Of a stretch of DNA of 38,180 nucleotides, positions 18,058 through 24,969 are shown one piece after another (the first letter of the stretch is position 1; every line of letters begins with the position of its first letter). The stretch is taken from positions 1 through 38,180 of the forward strand of contig CALQFM020000036.1 of NCBI GenBank assembly GCA_943329845.2. The letters are read 5' to 3'. This stretch comes from Candidatus Kuenenia stuttgartensis (lineage in GTDB: Bacteria > Pseudomonadota > Alphaproteobacteria > SMXS01). A model generated the notes under the pieces. That model made no database searches and was not told the origin of the DNA. It worked only from the letters and a program-made list of their open reading frames with translations. Position numbers and translations under genes: made by a program.

Positions 18058-18621
18058 ATGATCTCGTCCATACCCAACCTCCTGACCCTCTCGCGCATCC
18101 TGGTCATCCCGGCGCTCATCGGCACCTTCTGGCTCGACGAGCCGCTGTCCAACTGGCTGGCGCTGGGGTTGTTCACTGCCGCAGGAATCACCGATTTCTT
18201 CGACGGCTATGTGGCGCGCGCCATGGGCGTGCAGTCCAAGCTGGGACAGTTCCTCGACCCGGTCGCCGACAAGCTGCTGGTCGCCTCGGCACTGTTCATG
18301 CTGGCCGCCATGCAGCGGATCGACAACATCACCATCATCGCCGCCGTGATCATCCTGTGCCGCGAGATGCTGGTGTCGGGCTTGCGCGAGGTACTGGCCG
18401 AGATCAAGGTGGGGCTGCCAGTCAGCCGCCTGGCGAAATGGAAGACCACGGTGCAGATCGTCGCCATTGGCTTCCTTCTGGCGGGCGACGCGCCGCACTG
18501 GCTGCCGGCGGTCGAGATCGGCAGCGTCGGCCTGTGGATCGCCGCCGTGCTGACGCTTTACACCGGCTACGATTATTTGCGCGCCGGCCTGCGCCATCTG
18601 ACGGGACCGGGCCAGCCATGA
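18058..18621 (+). CDS. pgsA: CDP-diacylglycerol-glycerol-3-phosphate 3-phosphatidyltransferase
   Basis: Inner-membrane enzyme of phosphatidylglycerol synthesis: joins CDP-diacylglycerol and glycerol-3-phosphate, releasing CMP. The 187-residue product has several hydrophobic helices and the full CDP-alcohol phosphatidyltransferase signature D49-G50-x2-A53-R54-x8-G63-x3-D67-x3-D71. PNLLTLSRILVIP at the N-terminus is typical of PgsA. It follows uvrC by 39 bp, and its stop overlaps moaD by 4 bp. Confidence 0.95.
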   Translation: MISSIPNLLTLSRILVIPALIGTFWLDEPLSNWLALGLFTAAGITDFFDGYVARAMGVQSKLGQFLDPVADKLLVASALFMLAAMQRIDNITIIAAVIILCREMLVSGLREVLAEIKVGLPVSRLAKWKTTVQIVAIGFLLAGDAPHWLPAVEIGSVGLWIAAVLTLYTGYDYLRAGLRHLTGPGQP

Positions 18622-18869
18622 AGGTGCTCTATTTCGCCTGGCTGCGCGAAAGGGTCGGCACCGGCGAGGAAGAGGTCGCTCCGCCCGCCGACGTGACGAC
18701 GGTCGCCGCGCTGATCGACTGGCTGTCCTCGAGGAGCGCCGGGCACGCGCGCGCCTTCGAACAACGGGACGTGATCCGCGCCGCCGTCAACCAGGACTTC
18801 GCCGATCCCGAAACCCCAGTGAAGCCCGGCGACGAGGTCGCCTTCTTCCCGCCGGTGACGGGAGGCTGA
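18618..18869 (+). CDS. moaD: Molybdopterin synthase sulfur-carrier subunit
   Basis: An 83-residue ubiquitin-like protein that carries sulfur as a C-terminal thiocarboxylate and delivers it to precursor Z (cPMP) within molybdopterin synthase. It begins with MKVLYFAWLRERVG and ends in FFPPVTGG; the terminal Gly-Gly is the essential activation site. The start overlaps pgsA (ATGA), and moaE begins one base after its stop, as expected for partner subunits. Confidence 0.94.
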   Translation: MKVLYFAWLRERVGTGEEEVAPPADVTTVAALIDWLSSRSAGHARAFEQRDVIRAAVNQDFADPETPVKPGDEVAFFPPVTGG

Positions 18870-18870
18870 G

Positions 18871-19320
18871 ATGATCCGCGTCCAGGCCGGGGATTTCGAC
18901 ATCGGCGCCGAGATCACCGCGCTGACCAGGGGCAAGACCCATATCGGCGGCGTGGTCACCTTCACCGGGCTGGTGCGCGACTTCGCCGGCGACGCGGCGA
19001 TCGGCACCATGACGCTGGAGCACTATCCCGGCATGACCGAGCGGATGCTGGCCGACATCGAGGCCGAGGCGAACCGCCGATGGCCGCTCGACGCCAGCCT
19101 GATCGTCCATCGCCATGGTCCGTTGATGCCGGGCGACAATATCGTGCTGGTGATCACCGCCAGCGCCCACCGGCAGGCCGCGTTCGAGGCGGCCGAGTTC
19201 CTGGTCGACTGGCTGAAGACGAAAGCGCCGTTCTGGAAGCGCGAGGCCGGTCCCGGCGGCGACCGCTGGGTGGAAGCCAAGGACGCCGACGACGAGGCAG
19301 CGGCGCGCTGGCACAAATGA
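18871..19320 (+). CDS. moaE: Molybdopterin synthase catalytic subunit
   Basis: The large subunit of molybdopterin synthase, which converts cPMP to molybdopterin with sulfur from MoaD. The 149-residue product has GGVVTFTGLVRDF, LEHYPGMTERML (the conserved LEHY strand), HRHGPL and the catalytic-lysine region KTKAPFWKRE. It is separated from moaD by a single base and overlaps the GGCT-like gene by 4 bp (ATGA 19317-19320). Other moa genes are outside the window. Confidence 0.95.
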   Translation: MIRVQAGDFDIGAEITALTRGKTHIGGVVTFTGLVRDFAGDAAIGTMTLEHYPGMTERMLADIEAEANRRWPLDASLIVHRHGPLMPGDNIVLVITASAHRQAAFEAAEFLVDWLKTKAPFWKREAGPGGDRWVEAKDADDEAAARWHK

Positions 19321-19751
19321 TCCCCCGGCACATAGCGTTCTACGGCCTGCTCAATCCCGGTCACGGACCGTTCGAGAAGTTCCGGCTCGGCGAGGCGCTG
19401 GAGCTGGTCGGGCCGTGCCGCATCCCCGGGAGACTGCACGATCTGGGCGCCTATCCCGCTCTCAAGCGCCGGCCAGGCATTGCTGAAGGCCGGCTGTACC
19501 GCATCAGGGATCCACGGGTGCTGAGGCTGCTCGACGGCTTCGAGGCCTATTGGCCGCGCCGGCCGAAGCAGTCGGAATACCTCCGCCGCCCGGTGCTGTT
19601 GACCGAACCGGCCGTCTGGGCCTGGGTCTATGTGTATAACCGCCGGCCGCCCGCCGGGAGCCTGGTCCCCGAGGGACCCTGGACTCCCGCGGATGCGCTC
19701 AGCGGTTTCCGCGCACGAGTTGTTCGTAATCGCTTCGCAGCGTCTTCGTGA
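19317..19751 (+). CDS. Gamma-glutamylcyclotransferase-like (GGCT/AIG2) protein
   Basis: A 144-residue protein of the GGCT-like fold. FYGLLNPGHG (about 8-17) is the substrate-cavity YGxL loop, GRLHDLGAYPALK is the second conserved strand, and LRLLDGFEAYWPRR carries the expected catalytic glutamate. Substrates of bacterial members are mostly undefined (gamma-glutamyl amines or peptides). Translation is coupled to moaE by an ATGA overlap, although no link with molybdenum cofactor is known to me. Its last 53 bp run over the 3' end of the convergent ilvE gene. Confidence 0.8.
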   Translation: MIPRHIAFYGLLNPGHGPFEKFRLGEALELVGPCRIPGRLHDLGAYPALKRRPGIAEGRLYRIRDPRVLRLLDGFEAYWPRRPKQSEYLRRPVLLTEPAVWAWVYVYNRRPPAGSLVPEGPWTPADALSGFRARVVRNRFAASS

Positions 19752-20577
19752 TCTCACCGACCACGAAGTTATAGGGGCCGATCTCGCCGACCGCCGTCAC
19801 CTCGGCCGCCGTGCCCGTCAGGAAGCACTGCTCGAAACCTTCCATCTCTTCCGGCTGGATCGCCCGCTCGATGATCTCGATGCCACGCTTTTTCGCCAGT
19901 CCCACGACCGTGCGCCGGGTGATGCCGTCGAGGAAGCAATCCGGTGTCGGCGTGTGGATCTTGCCGTCCTGGACGAAGAACACATTGGCGCCGGTCGCCT
20001 CGGCCACCTGGTTGCGGTAGTCAAGCATCAGCGCGTCGTTGTAGCCCTTGCGCTCGGCCGCGTGCTTCGACAGCGTGCAGATCATGTACAGGCCGGCCGC
20101 CTTGGCCGCCGTCGGCGCGCAATTCGGCGCCGGCCGGTGCCATTCGGCCAGGTCGAGCCTGATGCCCTTGTCGCGCAGCTGCGGGTCGAAATAGGACGGC
20201 CATTCCCAGCCGGCGATGGCGACATAGGTTTTCGTCGCCTGCGCCGCCACGCCCATCTGCTCCGGGCCGCGCCAGGCGACCGGACGGCAATAGCCGTCGG
20301 GCAGGTTGTTGGCCTTCATCACCTCGTCGCAGGCCGCGCTGATTTCATCTTCGGTATACGGAATCGCGAAATCGAGAATCCGCGCCGAGTTGAACAGCCG
20401 GGCTGTGTGTTCCTTTAGCTTGAAGATTTCGCCGTTATAGGCACGCTGTCCCTCGAACACGACGCTGGCATAATGCAAACCATGGGAAAGCACGTGAATC
20501 TGGGCTTCGCGCCAGGGAACGAGCTTGCCGTTGAACCAGATGAAGCCGTCGCGGTCATTGAACGGGATGAGAGACAT
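19699..20577 (-). CDS. ilvE: Branched-chain amino acid aminotransferase
   Basis: Fold-type IV PLP aminotransferase that makes leucine, isoleucine and valine from their 2-oxo acids with glutamate. The 292-residue product has IWFNGKLVPWREAQIHVLSH, split here as IWFNGKLVPW and REAQIHVLSH, then FEGQRAY, the PLP lysine K159 in TAAKAAGLY, and EATGANVFFVQDG with GITRRTVVGLA. ATG 20577 fits because AAGGA precedes it on this strand. It is divergent from a MarR-type gene with 90 bp between them, a gene pair I believe is common in alphaproteobacteria. Confidence 0.94.
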   Translation of the reverse strand: MSLIPFNDRDGFIWFNGKLVPWREAQIHVLSHGLHYASVVFEGQRAYNGEIFKLKEHTARLFNSARILDFAIPYTEDEISAACDEVMKANNLPDGYCRPVAWRGPEQMGVAAQATKTYVAIAGWEWPSYFDPQLRDKGIRLDLAEWHRPAPNCAPTAAKAAGLYMICTLSKHAAERKGYNDALMLDYRNQVAEATGANVFFVQDGKIHTPTPDCFLDGITRRTVVGLAKKRGIEIIERAIQPEEMEGFEQCFLTGTAAEVTAVGEIGPYNFVVGEITKTLRSDYEQLVRGNR

Positions 20578-20631
20578 GGCGGGTAATCCTTGGCGGAAGT
20601 CTGTTGCGCGGAACAATCTGACGTTTGGAGG

Positions 20632-20659
20632 TTGCACTGAGTAACATTGTGTCTAAACT
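20632..20659 (+). promoter_or_regulatory. Candidate promoter for the MarR gene, implying a leaderless mRNA
   Basis: TTGCAC (20632-20637) and TAAACT (20654-20659) with a 16-bp spacer. A start site 7 bases after the -10 would fall at or within a base or two of the ATG at 20668, and there is no ribosome-binding site in the bases before that ATG. Prediction only. Confidence 0.35.
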
Positions 20660-20667
20660 AAGTCAAT

Positions 20668-21180
20668 ATGGCTGACATAAATAACAAAACGCCCGGCGAC
20701 GACGAAATCCGACAGGCCATCGAACTGCTGTTTTTCGCCTATCGGGACTTCGTGGCGGACCCGGACAAGGTCTTGGCCGACTACGAAAGTCCGAAGGGAT
20801 CGTTGGGCCGGGCCCATCACCGGGTGATCCATTTCGTCGGCCGCAATCCGGGCATGACCGTGGCCGAACTGCTGCAGATCCTGCAGATCACCAAGCAAAG
20901 CCTCGCGCGGGTGCTGCGCCAGCTGATCGACGAGGGCTTCGTCGTTCAGGAGCGCGGCCCCGAGGACGCGCGCCAGCGGCTGCTCTACCTGACCGCCAAG
21001 GGCGAGGCGCTTGAAACCGCCCTGTCCACCCCGCAGCGCGCCCGGTTCCGCCGCCTGTTCGAAAAGGCCGGCCCCGAGGCCTCGCGGTCGTTCCGCACGC
21101 TGCTGCTCGAACTCATCAACGAGGACGAGCGGGACCAGGTGTTGACGCTGATCGCCAGGAAACAGCAAACGAGCCCCTAG
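20668..21180 (+). CDS. MarR-family transcriptional regulator
   Basis: A 170-residue winged-helix regulator. The DNA-binding part is GMTVAELLQILQITKQSLAR (about 68-87), then VLRQLIDEGFVVQERGPEDA and RQRLLYLTAKGEAL as the wing and following helix; long helices at both ends would form the dimer. It is divergent from ilvE, so it may control that gene and itself; the effector is unknown. The start ATG has no visible ribosome-binding site. Its TAG shares CTAG (21177-21180) with the stop of the convergent SDR gene. Confidence 0.9.
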   Translation: MADINNKTPGDDEIRQAIELLFFAYRDFVADPDKVLADYESPKGSLGRAHHRVIHFVGRNPGMTVAELLQILQITKQSLARVLRQLIDEGFVVQERGPEDARQRLLYLTAKGEALETALSTPQRARFRRLFEKAGPEASRSFRTLLLELINEDERDQVLTLIARKQQTSP

Positions 21181-21947
21181 AGCTTGGCGAGCTGGCCGCC
21201 GTCCACGGGCAGCGCGTGGCCGGTGATCATGGCCGCGGCATCCGACAGCAGGAACACCGCGGCGTTCGCCACCTCCTCGGCCGTCGCCATCCGGCCGATC
21301 GGGTTGATCTCGTTAACCTGCTTCATGATCTCCGGTCCCATGGCCTTCAACGGCGCCAGCAGCTCGGTATCGGTCGCACCGGGCGAGACCACGTTCACCC
21401 GGATGCCGTCATGGATATACGAGATCGCCACCTGGCGGCTGAGACCGATGACGCCATGCTTGGTAGCGGTATAGGCCGCGCCCGAAAGGTGGCTGGCCCG
21501 GTGTCCCAGGGTGGATGCCGTGTTGACGATCGCCGCGCCGCCTGGCTTCTTCGCGCCGGACTGCAGCATGGCGCCGATCTGGTACTTCATGCAGCGGTAG
21601 ATGCCGGTCAGGTTGACCGCGACCACCGCGTCCCAGTTTTCGTCGGTGTATTCGTGGAGCTGCTCACGGGCACCGCCCATGCCGGCGTTGTTGAACGCGC
21701 CGTCGAGGCCGCCATAGGTCCGCACGGCCGCATCGACGAGATTTCTGATGTCGTCGTTCGACGCCATGTCGGCCTGGACGAAGATGCCCTCGCCGCCGGT
21801 GTCGCGCAGCCGCTGGACGACCGCCTCGCCCCGGTCGGCACGACGGCCCGCCGCGACGACCCTGGCGCCGCGCGCGGCCAACAGGTAGCACGCGGCCTCG
21901 CCAATGCCCGACGTGGCGCCGGTGACGATGACGACCTTCCCGTCCAT
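21177..21947 (-). CDS. Short-chain dehydrogenase/reductase
   Basis: A 256-residue classical SDR: cofactor motif TGATSGIG (9-16), NNAG, catalytic serine in NTASTLGHRASHLSG, YTATK active-site Tyr-x3-Lys, and C-terminal ITGHALPVDGGQL. The order and length are those of FabG-like oxidoreductases, but substrate cannot be told from sequence. GGAGGA precedes the ATG. It stands as a single gene upstream of a convergent marR and 73 bp downstream of proC on the same strand. Confidence 0.9.
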   Translation of the reverse strand: MDGKVVIVTGATSGIGEAACYLLAARGARVVAAGRRADRGEAVVQRLRDTGGEGIFVQADMASNDDIRNLVDAAVRTYGGLDGAFNNAGMGGAREQLHEYTDENWDAVVAVNLTGIYRCMKYQIGAMLQSGAKKPGGAAIVNTASTLGHRASHLSGAAYTATKHGVIGLSRQVAISYIHDGIRVNVVSPGATDTELLAPLKAMGPEIMKQVNEINPIGRMATAEEVANAAVFLLSDAAAMITGHALPVDGGQLAKL

Positions 21948-22020
21948 GAGATCCTCCCACGATTATAGTGCGCAGGCACCTTAGCCGGGCACGGCCGCCC
22001 TGTCATGGGGAGTGGGAAAA

Positions 22021-22854
22021 CTAGGCGGACAGCTCCTTGGACCGCCTGGCCGCCGCCTCGACGGCGTGGCGCAGCAGCGGGGCGAGGCCGTTTTCGCCCA
22101 TCAGCACATTGAGCGCCGCCTCGGTGGTGCCGTTGGGGCTGGTGACATTGCGGCGGAGCGTGGCCGTCGATTCGTCCTCGGAGGCCTCGACCAGCGCGCC
22201 GGCGCCGGCCACGGTCTGCCGCGCCAGCATGTCGGCCAGTTCCGCCGGCAGGCCGACGGCCTGGCCCGCCGCCGCCATGCATTCGATCAGATAGAAGACA
22301 TAGGCCGGCCCGCTGCCGGACAGGGCGGTGACTGCGTCCATCAACTTTTCGTTATCGATCCAGGCAACCGCGCCAACCGCGTCCAGCAGCGTGGTGCAGA
22401 GCGCGCGCTGCGCCTCGCTGACCGTCGCACTGGCGACGCAAACACTGACACCCTTGCCGATGGCGGCGGGCGTATTGGGCATGGCGCGGACGATGGCGGC
22501 CTCGGCACCGAACGCCTGGGCGAAATAATCGAGGGTCTTGCCGGCGGCAATGGAGATGAACAGCGCCTTCGGAAAGGCGGCGGCATCGGGCAGCACCGCG
22601 CCCATGACCTGGGGCTTGACCGCCAGCACGATGACCGCTGGATCGCGGCCGACCTTGTTCATGGAGGGTACCACGGTGACGTCGGCATTCTCCGCCTTGA
22701 TCAGCTTGGCAGTACCAGGGTCCGGCTCGACGACGATGACGGCGGTGCCGTGTAGCCCCCGGCCGAGCCATCCGGCGAGCAGCGCCGAGCCCATTCGCCC
22801 ACCGCCAACCAGCACCAGCGGCCGGCTGGCGCCAATTGCGCCGAAATCCGTCAC
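22021..22854 (-). CDS. proC: Pyrroline-5-carboxylate reductase
   Basis: Last step of proline synthesis: NAD(P)H-dependent reduction of pyrroline-5-carboxylate. The 277-residue product has VLVGGGRMGSALL (dinucleotide motif), AVKPQ, VRAMPNTPAAIGKG, and the signature ALSGSGPAYVFYLIECMA with the proline-site residues, plus VTSPNGTTEAAL. It begins with GTG (22854-22852), preceded by AGGAG. It follows the YbjN-like gene by 11 bp on the same strand, so they probably form one transcript. Confidence 0.96.
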   Translation of the reverse strand: MTDFGAIGASRPLVLVGGGRMGSALLAGWLGRGLHGTAVIVVEPDPGTAKLIKAENADVTVVPSMNKVGRDPAVIVLAVKPQVMGAVLPDAAAFPKALFISIAAGKTLDYFAQAFGAEAAIVRAMPNTPAAIGKGVSVCVASATVSEAQRALCTTLLDAVGAVAWIDNEKLMDAVTALSGSGPAYVFYLIECMAAAGQAVGLPAELADMLARQTVAGAGALVEASEDESTATLRRNVTSPNGTTEAALNVLMGENGLAPLLRHAVEAAARRSKELSA

Positions 22855-22865
22855 GACACTCCTAG

Positions 22866-23384
22866 TCAGGCCGTGCCAACAGTCTCGAACAACGCGGCTT
22901 CCATGGCCTCGGCGGGTGTCTTACCACCCCAGAGCACGAACTGGAAAGCGGGGAAAAAGCGTTCGCACTCGGTGATGGCGATCTCGATCAGATTTTCGCA
23001 TTCGAGCGCGGTCGCGGTCTGGCCTTCGCACATCAGCACGCCGTGCCGGTACATCAGCAGGCCCTCGTCCTCGACAAGGTCGAAATGGCCCAGCCACATC
23101 TGGGCGTTGATCTTCGCCAATAACTCATGGAGGGGAGCCTTGCTGCCTTTCGGCACCCGGCCCTCGAACGCGCACACCACCTGCAGGCCGCCGAAGTCGC
23201 TGGCGGAATGCGGACCGTTCCACGCGAAGTGCAGGTTGTACTCAGCCCAGTTGCCGGCCACGAAGACAGTCAGCTCCTGCTCGTTCTGGCGGTCATACGG
23301 CCATTCGTTCGCGGAGACGATTTGTTCGATCAAGTCGAGGGGGTCGCCGGAGAGGACTTCGTGGTCGGAGCTCAAAGACGTCAT
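22866..23384 (-). CDS. YbjN domain-containing protein
   Basis: A 172-residue protein of the YbjN fold (related to type III secretion chaperones and to eukaryotic-type sensory folds). Typical parts are DLIEQIVSANEWPYDRQNEQ, the strand pair VFVAGNWAEYNLHFAW, and LHELLAKINAQMWLGHFDL with a C-terminal amphipathic helix. Its molecular role is not known to me; YbjN in enterobacteria affects motility and stress traits. ATG 23384 is chosen because GGAGG precedes it at the right distance. It probably forms an operon with proC, an arrangement I recall from other alphaproteobacteria. Confidence 0.85.
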   Translation of the reverse strand: MTSLSSDHEVLSGDPLDLIEQIVSANEWPYDRQNEQELTVFVAGNWAEYNLHFAWNGPHSASDFGGLQVVCAFEGRVPKGSKAPLHELLAKINAQMWLGHFDLVEDEGLLMYRHGVLMCEGQTATALECENLIEIAITECERFFPAFQFVLWGGKTPAEAMEAALFETVGTA

Positions 23385-23497
23385 AGCTCGGATCCTCCAA
23401 TTATGGTGCGGCATTGCGATGCAGCACAAAATCTAGCCTGCCATTGTTATCCGGCCGGTTCAAGTGCCTAGATGTTGTGGAAACAGCGCTGACGTGA

Positions 23498-23791
23498 TTA
23501 TGACGATTGCGCGTCGGGACCGGCCTGGCCCCGGCCTGATTCCAGCGCGGCGAGGCGTTCAGCCAGCCGGGCGTTCTCGGCGGCGAGCGCTTCGTTCTCC
23601 TGCCGGGCCTTCGCGGCCATCTCCTTCACGACCTCGAATTCGTCGCGAGTGACGACGTCGAGATCGGCGATGGCGCGCTCCAGGCGCTGGCGCACCATGG
23701 TCTCGACCTCCTCGCGGATCGACTGGAAAACGCCGGCCGCGCCGGTCGCGAGCTTGCCCAAATCGTTGAGAATCCGGTTTTCCGTCTGCAT
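23498..23791 (-). CDS. ubiK: UbiK/BMFP-family accessory protein
   Basis: A 97-residue protein of the BMFP family (COG2960). The first half (MQTENRILNDLGKLATGAAG) is amphipathic and membrane-associating in this family, and the second half is a long coiled coil (VVKEMAAKARQENEALAAEN, then ARLAERLAALES) that drives trimerisation. E. coli UbiK assists the UbiJ-containing ubiquinone biosynthesis complex. Several alphaproteobacterial homologues are annotated only as membrane fusogenic proteins, so the ubiquinone role is by family. GGAGA precedes ATG 23791; the open frame upstream to 23917 is not similar to the family. Confidence 0.85.
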   Translation of the reverse strand: MQTENRILNDLGKLATGAAGVFQSIREEVETMVRQRLERAIADLDVVTRDEFEVVKEMAAKARQENEALAAENARLAERLAALESGRGQAGPDAQSS

Positions 23792-23940
23792 GGCGGTCTC
23801 TCCTGTGTACTGCACACGCAATATGGCGATGCCCAATTTGATTCCAAGACACCGTTTCTCCGGGCACGGCGTCGCGGGAAGCGCGTCATCGTTGCGGCCC
23901 GTTAACATCCCGTTCATGTACGGAGCCTTATACCATGCGC

Positions 23941-24023
23941 ATCAGGCCGGTTTTTCCCTCCCTTACCGGCCTGATGACTCCCTAAACTTGGGCCACTAGT
24001 CATCGCTAGTGGCCCCTTTTTTT
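23941..24023 (+). ncRNA. Predicted small RNA between ubiK and lgt
   Basis: ATCAGGCCGGT (23941-23951) and ACCGGCCTGAT (23965-23975) form an 11-bp perfect stem with a 13-nt pyrimidine loop (ttttccctccctt). A 14-nt linker (gactccctaaactt) leads to a second 10-bp perfect stem (23990-23999 with 24006-24015) and a T7 tract, a textbook intrinsic terminator. TATACC at 23929-23934 places a start site at about 23941; a TTAACA hexamer lies upstream but with a long 21-bp spacer. No protein-coding gene on this strand lies upstream for this terminator to serve. The CUCCC motifs in loop and linker resemble anti-Shine-Dalgarno sRNAs of alphaproteobacteria. It could also be an attenuator in the lgt leader. 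Confidence 0.65.
23990..24023 (+). terminator. Strong intrinsic terminator of the predicted sRNA
   Basis: GGGCCACTAG (23990-23999), loop tcatcg, CTAGTGGCCC (24006-24015), one C, then seven T (24017-24023). The T-run is only on the plus strand, which gives its direction. Confidence 0.85.
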
Positions 24024-24132
24024 GTCGGGTCGGCCTGGGTCAGGCGTCCGCCATGGAGCGAGAGCGAACAAGACAGGCGTTCTGCGCCCAAGACGCTTGA
24101 CAGATTCCATCCCGCCAAGGCTTCCTGAGGCC

Positions 24133-24969
24133 ATGCTGCACGCCGCCATCAACTTCCCCGCCTTCGACCCGGTCGCGATCGATCTGGGGTTCTTCCAGAT
24201 CCGGTGGTATGCCCTCGCCTATATCAGCGGCCTGCTGCTGGGCTGGTGGTACATCGGCCGGATGATCGCCGACAAGTGGTGGCCCAACGGCCCGCCACTG
24301 ACCCGCAAGCAGGCCGAGGACCTGGTGTTCTACATCATGCTGGGCGTCGTGCTCGGCGGCCGGCTCGGCTACGTGTTGTTCTACAAATTCACTGAATACG
24401 TCGAGCATCCGTTGCAGATCTTCATGGTCTGGAACGGCGGCATGTCGTTCCACGGCGGCCTGCTGGGCGTGACCGCGGTAATCGTCATCTATGCTCTCCG
24501 TGCCAAGCGCTCCATGTTCAGCATCGGCGACCTGATCGGCTGCGCCGTGCCCATCGGCCTCGGCCTTGGCCGCATCGCCAACTTCGTCAATGGCGAGCTT
24601 TACGGCCGCGCGACCGGATCGGACTGGGGCATGATCTTCCCCGGCAGCGACGGACTGCCGCGTCATCCCAGCCAGCTCTACGAGGCGGCGCTGGAAGGGC
24701 TGGTGCTGTTCATCGTGCTGCGGCTGCTGTTCACCCGCACCGGCCTGCGCTTCCGGCCGGGCGCGCTGTGTGGCTGCTTCTGGATCGGCTACGGGCTGTC
24801 GCGCATCGTCGTCGAGTTCTTCCGCGAGCCGGACAGCTATCTGGGCTTCCTGTGGATGGGCGCCTCCATGGGTCAGTTGCTCTCGATCCCCATGGTGCTG
24901 TTCGGCGTGTGGCTGGTCGCCCGGGCGATGAAGCGGCCGGCCGTGACCCATCATGCCCAACCCGCTTAG
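24133..24969 (+). CDS. lgt: Prolipoprotein diacylglyceryl transferase
   Basis: Inner-membrane enzyme that transfers diacylglycerol from phosphatidylglycerol to the lipobox cysteine of prolipoproteins. The 278-residue product has about seven transmembrane segments, the Lgt signature GLGRIANFVNGELYGR, an RHPSQLYEA segment, and a GGMSFHGGLLG loop with the conserved histidine. ATG 24133 is used; the frame extends upstream but overlaps the sRNA terminator. The next gene (midA) begins 17 bp before this one stops. PgsA, encoded in this window, makes its lipid donor. Confidence 0.95.
   Translation: MLHAAINFPAFDPVAIDLGFFQIRWYALAYISGLLLGWWYIGRMIADKWWPNGPPLTRKQAEDLVFYIMLGVVLGGRLGYVLFYKFTEYVEHPLQIFMVWNGGMSFHGGLLGVTAVIVIYALRAKRSMFSIGDLIGCAVPIGLGLGRIANFVNGELYGRATGSDWGMIFPGSDGLPRHPSQLYEAALEGLVLFIVLRLLFTRTGLRFRPGALCGCFWIGYGLSRIVVEFFREPDSYLGFLWMGASMGQLLSIPMVLFGVWLVARAMKRPAVTHHAQPA

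Noticed and set aside
16150-18597. 815-residue open frame antisense to uvrC and pgsA
   Set aside because: Long only because the third-position GC bias of the true genes suppresses stops. It has no recognisable domain and both sense genes are complete.
24022-24132. Longer Lgt reading frame starting at 24022
   Set aside because: It would begin within the T-run of the sRNA terminator; ATG 24133 gives the normal Lgt N-terminus.
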